Below, in pieces: positions 58,801-64,000 of a stretch of 64,000 nucleotides of DNA (the stretch's first letter is position 1; every line of letters starts with the position of its first letter). The notes under the pieces are model-generated. The model did no database searches, had not been told where the DNA came from, and saw nothing but the letters and a program-made list of their open reading frames with translations. Origin of the DNA: Colwellia sp. (GTDB taxonomy: Bacteria > Pseudomonadota > Gammaproteobacteria > Enterobacterales > Alteromonadaceae); contig JAPYOP010000016.1 of assembly GCA_029938115.1 (NCBI GenBank), positions 20,921 through 84,920 of the forward strand, written 5' to 3'. The translations under genes were made by a program, and so were the position numbers.

Positions 58801-58904
58801 ATGAATTAACACACTGATAACATAGGTGTTTTTTGCTTTTATGTAAAAGTTGTCTATTAGTGAATGTTGCTAAATTCCATTTATGGGAGAAGCAAAGATC
58901 AGGC

Positions 58905-58922
58905 TTTCCCAAAATTGGGAAA
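58905..58922. promoter_or_regulatory. Candidate upstream activator site of module 2
   Basis: TTTCCCAAAATTGGGAAA has perfect 8-bp arms around AA and lies about 110 bp upstream of the -24 element, a normal distance for an NtrC-type activator. A looser partner, TTCCATTTATGGGA, is at 58875-58888. Confidence 0.6.
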
Positions 58923-59274
58923 TTGTCCGGCAGTATTTGGAGTAATCGCAATATAGAATCGAAATGAATTACTATTATTAGTTTAATTCTGGGTTATGAG
59001 TCAGCGCAATTAGACTCAACAGCTAAAAGAACGTTCTAGGTAATTAACTTAATATAACTAGTCAGGATTTAATTTTATAAATTTAGAATCGAATTCAACA
59101 AAACTGACAATGCAGACATAAACATAATAGTTTTGGTTATTCATACATTTCTGAAGACATACAGCTGCCAACTTATCTATTGCCGACCCTGCTTGATTGG
59201 CTTTTTATATTTCGCTTAGTTAATCCATGCAATTTCAATTGCAAAAATGATTAGAGCATAAAACAATATGCCGA
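58923..59274. other. Non-coding AT-rich gap
   Basis: No ORF, repeat or terminator could be supported in this 350-bp stretch upstream of the module-2 regulatory sites. Confidence 0.5.
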
Positions 59275-59463
59275 TTATATATTGCAGGAGAAAGCCTTGC
59301 TAGATTTCTCCTTTTGTTCTTTAAACTCACCATAGCTACATACTTGATATTTTAAGAAACCAAAAGAAGCAATCCTTAGAATGCCAACTCCAGTTATATA
59401 CAGTATAAAATCAAAAGCTAAAGCGATAAAAAGACTAGGTATAAATTCAAGTAATATGCTCAT
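59275..59463 (-). CDS. Small membrane protein, 62 residues
   Basis: MSILLEFIPSLFIALAFDFI starts a hydrophobic segment that continues through LYITGVGILRIASFGF. A short charged tail follows (EFKEQKEKSS). It resembles small uncharacterised gammaproteobacterial proteins with one or two membrane helices. The ATG has an excellent AGGAGA site 6-7 bases upstream, which argues that it is really translated. It overlaps the end of the preceding small ORF by 17 bp, so the two may be coupled. Function is unknown. Confidence 0.6.
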   Translation of the reverse strand: MSILLEFIPSLFIALAFDFILYITGVGILRIASFGFLKYQVCSYGEFKEQKEKSSKAFSCNI

Positions 59464-59638
59464 TGGACTCTCCTATCGATAAAAATATAACTATATATAA
59501 GTGGAAATCACCCCAAAAGCCTACGTCACCAGTAACGGCTCCTATTGTCGCACCAATAGTTACTCCAAAGCTTGTACCTAATGCAATAACTAAGATCAAT
59601 TCCCTTTTAGGCTGTTTTTGTATATCACTCTTTGTAAG
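59447..59638 (-). CDS. Possible small glycine-zipper membrane protein without a canonical start
   Basis: The open frame encodes LVIALGTSFGVTIGATIGAV, then TGDVGFWGDF, a glycine-zipper-like hydrophobic stretch that looks like real protein. A strong AGGGAGGAG site lies at 59642-59650, but in frame it is followed by TCT-CTT-ACA, with no ATG, GTG or TTG nearby. The first usable codon is TTG at 59599. Either the start codon has mutated, making a pseudogene, or a rare start is used. It overlaps the 62-residue ORF downstream. Confidence 0.4.
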   Translation of the reverse strand, partial: LTKSDIQKQPKRELILVIALGTSFGVTIGATIGAVTGDVGFWGDFHLYIVIFLSIGESNEHIT

Positions 59639-59898
59639 AGACTCCTCCCTATACGAATACCAACCTCCCTAGTAATGGGCAAAAATTTGTTAATAATTGT
59701 GTAGCTTCTGTTTGCTCGCAATGACCTGTGAGCTTTTGATTGCATTAATTTATATTGCTCAAGTGCGCCAAAAGCGGACGTTGAATAACTAGTTATTTAA
59801 CAGCAATAGAGGGCAACAAAACGGAAACTAAGAAAAATGTCACACTCGCCTATATTTTCGACATTTAGGCCATATCTGAATTAAGTGTTAGTCCTTGA

Positions 59899-60276
59899 TT
59901 ATAAAAGCTTAGCTTGAATAATATTCAGCTGCCATTGATTGGCATTTTGGATTTTTGCTAGCTTCAATGCTTTTTTATAATAACGCAGTGCCGCTGCTTT
60001 ATCATTTGATTGCTCATAAGTAGCTGCAATTGCTTTCATATGTTCAATAGAACTGGAAAATTCAGACTCCACACTTTTTAATAGCGATAACGCACTTTTA
60101 GGTGAATCATAATGCCCAGCGAAGCTAGCCTGCTTAGCAATCAATACCTGTTTAGATTCTGGAGACCGAGCAATGGCATTAGCAATAAACTCGGGCAACT
60201 CATCAACTTTCTTCTGGCGATAATGCTGGCGGATCATTATATGTACAACTGACGCTGGAATCGGCTGTTTTATACC
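59899..60276 (-). pseudogene. TPR-like tail separated from the esterase by a frameshift
   Basis: The frame reads GIKQPIPASVVHIMIRQHYR and then a helical repeat region (ARSPESKQVLIAKQASFAGHY, HMKAIAATYEQSNDKAAALRYYKKALKLA) resembling tetratricopeptide repeats. Its codons open exactly where the esterase frame ends at LLV-stop. Restoring one G at 60274-60276 (LLGIKQ) would join the two into one protein of about 415 residues. As a separate ORF it could start only at the internal ATG at 60237 and has no ribosome site. Confidence 0.65.
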
Positions 60277-61151
60277 AAGAGCTTTTGAATGCTCTCATAA
60301 TGCTTTAATATTGCTTCCGGTTCATAATTCTCTAATGTTTTTTCTGGTAGATACCAGCCTTGAAATATAGTTTTTAAGCTCTCACGTAGTGCGATTAGAC
60401 CGACTGAATTATGATTCTCACTTGGATAATGTTTAAAGCTCCAATCAATATCTTTTAGTGGCTTAACATCAAGCTGATTGATAAAGGCATATTGCCCCAT
60501 ACGAGTTTCGTCACCCAAGGCCAAATATAAAGACACTTTTTGGTGTTTAGTTTTACCTAATTTTTCTTGCGCCTTTTTTACTATTGCGCTATCAGAAACC
60601 CATACTGATGGGCTAATAGCCACGTAATTATTAAATGAGTCTGGCACTTCTAACAGAGTATTCAAAACAAATAATCCACCTATAGAGTGACCTACCAGTG
60701 TTGAATGAGCTGAGACCCGGTAACGCTTTTTGATAAATGGCTGTACTTCATTATTTATAAAAGCCAAGAATGCTTCAGCAGCGCCTTTATTCGCTTTTAT
60801 AGGTGAAGTAGATTCATTCGGTGTCATATACTTTCGGTATGTTTCAGTACCTTTATCAGCAAGTCCAACGAGAATAACATCTGGGATCAACTGGCCTTTA
60901 TTAGCCATTAAATCCAACAGACCCGAAACGCCGTGAAAATAATAATCGCCGTCTAGCAAGTAAATAACAGGATAAGTGGCTTTCAAATTTGCCTGATAAT
61001 TTTCAGGAAGCAATATTTGCAGCTCTCTCTTTTCGCCTAATTCAGCAGAATTTATTGTGACCCGAGCGCCTGTATCAAATACATTGGCAAAACTTATAAT
61101 TGGGATAAAAAGAATAAGTTTTGTAATTATTTTTATATAGTTCTTCATCAC
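60270..61151 (-). CDS. Exported alpha/beta-hydrolase esterase (esterase D/Fes-like)
   Basis: A signal peptide (LILFIPIISFANVFDTGAR) is followed by an esterase D/enterochelin-esterase-like fold. YPVIYLLDGDYYFHGV is the oxyanion region. STLVGHSIGGLFVLNTLLEV carries the nucleophile Ser in GHSIGG (near 157). WVSDSAIVKKA and HYPSENHNSVGLIALRESLK supply acid and His (near 258). Length is 293 residues. The protein ends abruptly in KLLV where a one-base frameshift has probably removed a TPR-like tail. The catalytic domain appears complete. A periplasmic role is likely from the signal peptide; the ester substrate is unknown. Confidence 0.88.
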   Translation of the reverse strand: MMKNYIKIITKLILFIPIISFANVFDTGARVTINSAELGEKRELQILLPENYQANLKATYPVIYLLDGDYYFHGVSGLLDLMANKGQLIPDVILVGLADKGTETYRKYMTPNESTSPIKANKGAAEAFLAFINNEVQPFIKKRYRVSAHSTLVGHSIGGLFVLNTLLEVPDSFNNYVAISPSVWVSDSAIVKKAQEKLGKTKHQKVSLYLALGDETRMGQYAFINQLDVKPLKDIDWSFKHYPSENHNSVGLIALRESLKTIFQGWYLPEKTLENYEPEAILKHYESIQKLLV

Positions 61152-61788
61152 ATAACTCCCGTCATTGTGAGTGGTTTATAAGAGAGGAAATCAGCCTATT
61201 AGTATGAATTTTACAACTATGCAGAAAAGATTTCGGTTTGATTTATAACTTTTTTAACGGCTATAGTTCAGCTTCTAGCTGACCTTAAGCTTTTCAAATG
61301 ATTACGTCAACAATACGCACACAGCGGTCCTCATCATTAGAATGTAGTACCCCACATTTACGTTCACTACCTTCAAGGATAGTGGATATTAGAAGTATAT
61401 TTCTATCTCGCAAAACGCCCCAGAGTGTCATAGAAAACATGTGCATTATCTAAAAGTAAACCATCCATAACTACAATGTATTAAACTAAATGAGAACCGA
61501 CCGATAATCCAGCTCAACAACACCAGTAACACATTGATTTATAAGTAAAACTAAAATTTGAATTTTCTATGGGAAATTGTATATAAAACAAAATACAACT
61601 AGTTTTGTACCACTTATCCAAGACTTTTCCGGAAGATAATAATAGCTACCAAAATCAATTAATCAATTAATCAATATATGGCCTCATCTATTTTTAAACT
61701 TAACATACAAGGAAGATGCAATTTAGTTATAAAATGCTATATTTTTACTTATGAGGAAATTAAGCGTATTCAATTAAAGAGGTAAATT
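61152..61788. other. 637-bp gap with no supported gene
   Basis: No convincing ORF. A 21-nt segment near 61292 (TTTTCAAATGATTACGTCAAC) recurs near 63059 with two changes, in the same orientation. Confidence 0.45.
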
Positions 61789-62541
61789 ATGTTTCAAAAA
61801 ACTTACCTCTTAATTAGAAAATATCACTATGCTTTAAATATTTTCATCCTTATTGGTTTATTTCTTTTCCTTTCCCCACTAAAAGCGGATGATAAAACGC
61901 TATATATTGTTACGCCAGCCTGGAAAAATTGGACAAATTCCGATGGTACTGGATATTATTTCGATCTTGTTAGACTTATTTATAAACCTTTAGGGTATAA
62001 AATACTTTTCGATATTACTCATTTCTCTCGAGCTAAAAAAATGGTTGAACTAAAAGAGGCTGATGCAGCGTTCAGTTTATATATGAATAGCTCAAATGAA
62101 AAATATATCACACCAAAGCACTCATTGACTTCTGGTGAAGTTGTAATCATGTTTAGCAGAGATTTAGAATGGAAAGGAATCTCATCTTTATATCAAAAAG
62201 ATATTCTTTATCCAAAAGGTTACAATTTCATACCTGAAATTCCAATTAGTTTTACCCATATAGAAGTGTCCGACAGTAAGACAGGTATTTTAATGCTAAT
62301 GCGAGGTCGCGCTTCTTATTTTATTACTAATCTTGAAGAAATGACACTACTCCAGCAGGAGTTACGGATTGATATGAATCTTTATCGTGTTGAGCACCTC
62401 TATTCTAAAAAGTTATTTATGGGCTTTTCAAATACTGATAAAGGAAGAGAATTAGCTGAGCAATTTGATCAACGAATGACTGTACTTATTAATAATGGCC
62501 AGATTGACAAACTTAATAAAAAGTGGAATTTAAAAAACTAG
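61789..62541 (+). CDS. Periplasmic solute-binding protein, family 3-like (orphan)
   Basis: The 250-residue protein has a signal peptide (YALNIFILIGLFLFLSPLKA) and then a solute-binding family 3-like fold: TLYIVTPAWKNWTNSDGTGY, FDLVRLIYKPLGYKI, GRASYFITNLEEM, and the C-terminal INNGQIDKLNKKW. AAAGAGG precedes the ATG by about 7 bases. No transporter genes are nearby, so it may be a receptor for a distant system. It differs from the solute-binding protein at 39382-40185; the two share only the broad fold. The ligand is unknown. Confidence 0.82.
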   Translation: MFQKTYLLIRKYHYALNIFILIGLFLFLSPLKADDKTLYIVTPAWKNWTNSDGTGYYFDLVRLIYKPLGYKILFDITHFSRAKKMVELKEADAAFSLYMNSSNEKYITPKHSLTSGEVVIMFSRDLEWKGISSLYQKDILYPKGYNFIPEIPISFTHIEVSDSKTGILMLMRGRASYFITNLEEMTLLQQELRIDMNLYRVEHLYSKKLFMGFSNTDKGRELAEQFDQRMTVLINNGQIDKLNKKWNLKN

Positions 62542-62868
62542 GCGATGCTGTTCTTTAACGCCTAAATATACAATTTAATCTTAGAATGAAAAAATATTCG
62601 GCATAAAACCTATCTAGATTTGTGCCCCATGAAGCCTTAGAACCATTGATAATCCCCCCATTAAATTTATGTCTGCTGTATGATCGGAAAGTTGACCTTC
62701 ATATTCAGGGATGCTTTATGTCAATAATGCGCACTAAGTGAGCCTTGTTCGGCAATGGAGGAACGGCTACTCATTGCTTAAGTCACTTGTAATATATTGA
62801 TTATATAACGTTAAATCATTGGTGGACTCAATACGACTAGGGGGTAATCGTCAACATCACATTAGCGG
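62542..62868. other. Gap with no supported gene
   Basis: No ORF or clear regulatory structure was seen. Its position between an orphan gene and gene remnants suggests eroded DNA. Confidence 0.4.
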
Positions 62869-63037
62869 TTAAAGTAAACGCCTTAACCTTGAACCCGTGC
62901 ACTCAAAACCTTTATTCTCATAGAATTTTATTGTTCTCGGACTTTCACTTGTGATCAAGTTCAATTAATAAGTATTTCACCAATTCAGCGACATCTTTAT
63001 AGTTATCTGTTGTTTCATTGATTTCGATATTCTGCAT
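62869..63037 (-). pseudogene. Remnant of a GNAT-family acetyltransferase gene
   Basis: From the ATG at 63037 the frame gives MQNIEINETTDNYKDVAELV, an N-terminal beta-alpha start like many GNAT enzymes, and stops at a TGA (62945-62947). Just downstream, in another frame, ESPRTIKFYENKGFECTGSR appears, the typical C-terminal FYxxxGF motif of GNAT proteins. The central part with the acetyl-CoA loop is missing, so an internal deletion of perhaps 80-100 codons is inferred. Confidence 0.6.
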
Positions 63038-63100
63038 ACTAACTCGCAACCCTATTATTTTCAGATGGTTACGTCAACTGCCTCCGCCACCTAAACAGTC

Positions 63101-63267
63101 ATTGATATTTTAAATCAAAGCAGCAACTCTGCAGATATTATTGTTTTCTCTGATGTGTTTTTTGTGACCCTGTAGCCGGTGAGCTATTAGCTATCAAAGA
63201 TAATTTGCTTGGAGATAAAAGGGCTAGTTTTAATGAGTTTAATTTGATGCTAGAGATATTAAAGTAA
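63101..63267 (+). pseudogene. Possible gene remnant
   Basis: Reading frame pieces NQSSNSADIIVFSDVFFV and, after a frameshift near 63168, DPVAGELLAIKDNLLGDKRA, then FNEFNLMLEILK and a stop, look like eroded protein. No family was recognised and no start is present. Confidence 0.35.
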
Positions 63268-63344
63268 ACTCATTGTATGGACTAAGATAAAGGGGCCGTC
63301 CCATGCATGCTTTTATTGTTACATCACTGGAGAGATTCATAAAA

Positions 63345-63364
63345 TCGGTGGTAAAAACCACCGA
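63345..63364 (-). terminator. Terminator of the PEBP-like gene
   Basis: TCGGTGGT (63345-63352) and ACCACCGA (63357-63364) form a perfect 8-bp stem with an AAAA loop. TTTTATG follows on the minus strand, 12 bp after the stop codon. Confidence 0.8.
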
Positions 63365-63375
63365 GCAATACGTGG

Positions 63376-63903
63376 TTAGTATAATGCTATTTGAATTGTA
63401 TTTTTTGCTAGCACTTCTCCATTGACATCAATAGCTGAAACTTCTGCCTCATATTTATGTGTTTTGCCCTTTACAGAGCAAGGTGGCATATAACCTTTAT
63501 GAATAGCCCAACCTTTAAACCCCTGATTATCTTTTACTAAACTAGTACCCGTTGGGAAATTTTTATCAATATCACCAGGAACAGAGATTAATGATGCTTG
63601 GTTACCACCCGTGTGCGAGTGACCTATGATGCCATGGAATCCACCCTTACCGCCTTCCCAGCTAACATCGCTATATGCGACATGAAATTGAACGGTATCT
63701 TTAGGCACATTAGTAACATTCATGGCTGGTGTTGCACCATTACCACCATTCTTTTTACATTCTTGTCCTTTGGGCAGCACTGTGCCATTCCAAGCAGAAT
63801 CAGTTAAGCTCAAGCCTAGTTTTGGAATATTAGACTCTATTGATGTAGATGCGCATGCAGTAACAAAGGTCGTTAGAGCTAAAACAGTTAATAGATTTTT
63901 CAT
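63376..63903 (-). CDS. PEBP/YbhB-like lipoprotein
   Basis: This 175-residue lipoprotein has lipobox FVTAC (Cys near residue 17). The body LGLSLTDSAWNGTVLPKGQEC, GGNGATPAMNVTNVP, and particularly GYMPPCSVKGKTHKYEAEVSAID near 140-160 resembles phosphatidylethanolamine-binding-protein-like (YbhB/YbcL) proteins. In those, a ligand pocket is formed by similar segments. The conserved Asp-Pro-Asp motif of PEBPs is not obvious, so the ligand is uncertain. Two Cys at about 49 and 145 may pair in the periplasm. A terminator follows directly. No partner gene is visible in the window. Confidence 0.7.
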   Translation of the reverse strand: MKNLLTVLALTTFVTACASTSIESNIPKLGLSLTDSAWNGTVLPKGQECKKNGGNGATPAMNVTNVPKDTVQFHVAYSDVSWEGGKGGFHGIIGHSHTGGNQASLISVPGDIDKNFPTGTSLVKDNQGFKGWAIHKGYMPPCSVKGKTHKYEAEVSAIDVNGEVLAKNTIQIALY

Positions 63904-63934
63904 TATTTGTTCCTAAATCAGTACTTATAATATT

Positions 63935-63999
63935 GTTAACCCCAAGGAGGTAACATCTGATATTTTGGCCAGCCCAAAAAATCAAGGGTTAACGTTACC
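63935..63999. repeat. Two interleaved inverted repeats at the window end
   Basis: GTTAACCC (63935-63942) complements GGGTTAAC (63986-63993), and GGTAAC (63949-63954) complements GTTACC (63994-63999), in crossed order. It lies upstream of the PEBP-like gene; the window ends here, so its extent is unknown. Confidence 0.4.
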
Positions 64000-64000
64000 A

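Noticed and set aside
59463..59672. Plus-strand ORF of 69 codons
   Set aside because: Mirror of the glycine-zipper-like minus-strand frame, which has the more protein-like composition and a strong ribosome site.
60265..60280. Programmed ribosomal frameshift in the esterase gene
   Set aside because: No slippery heptamer with a downstream structure was recognised; a simple one-base deletion or sequencing error is more likely.

Overview
The window reads as a chromosomal segment of a marine gammaproteobacterium of the Alteromonadales, most like Colwellia or a close relative (inference). The reasons are strong AT bias, abundant Asn/Lys/Ile codons, and gene orders typical of that group: bepA-arsC-DUF2069, DUF2066-hda next to purM-purN, and zwf-pgl-edd-eda beside hexR and pyk. 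No tRNA, rRNA, CRISPR array, intact transposase or prophage gene was seen.

Layout. 1-9.1 kb is housekeeping: the 3' part of bepA, arsC, a DUF2069 membrane protein, a lipoprotein with an HExxH motif, a fumarylacetoacetase-family enzyme, hda/DUF2066, purM/purN and DUF3108. 9.2-17.3 kb holds a DUF885 lipoprotein, a class II amidotransferase, fadE with a TetR regulator, and a second acyl-CoA dehydrogenase preceded by a near-perfect FadR operator. 17.5-25.7 kb is the Entner-Doudoroff block (eda, edd, pgl, zwf, hexR, pyk) with a textbook HexR operator between zwf and hexR. 33.2-37 kb is a GABA/aldehyde block (gabT, gabD, divergent LysR). 37-51 kb is a mixed accessory and catabolic region: cupin, solute-binding protein, DJ-1/PfpI protein, fumarylacetoacetase-like enzyme, DUF3667 protein, aldehyde dehydrogenase, MBL hydrolase, saccharopine-type reductase, a third acyl-CoA dehydrogenase and an XRE/MmyB-like regulator. 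59-64 kb is gene-poor and eroded, with small ORFs, a frameshifted esterase, gene remnants, a solute-binding protein and a PEBP-like lipoprotein.

The most striking feature is a pair of paralogous modules of about 7 kb, at 25.8-33.0 kb and 51.3-58.8 kb. Both lie on the minus strand with the same order: HlyD-like adaptor, ABC ATPase, large FtsX/MacB-type permease, NtrC-type sigma54 activator, and a histidine kinase without a sizeable periplasmic domain. Each adaptor gene is preceded by a -24/-12 (sigma54) promoter, and both promoters predict a 28-nt leader. The inference is two parallel, self-regulating envelope export systems in which the transporter or the membrane itself may supply the signal.

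Decay is visible in several places: a multiply interrupted lipocalin-like gene at 38.5-39.2 kb, an acetyltransferase remnant near 63.0 kb, and a one-base frameshift that separates an esterase from a TPR tail near 60.27 kb. Other points worth checking are several perfect palindromes in regulator-adjacent gaps, an in-frame hexanucleotide repeat in the second kinase, and a 16-bp-period repeat fused to a long hairpin between edd and eda.
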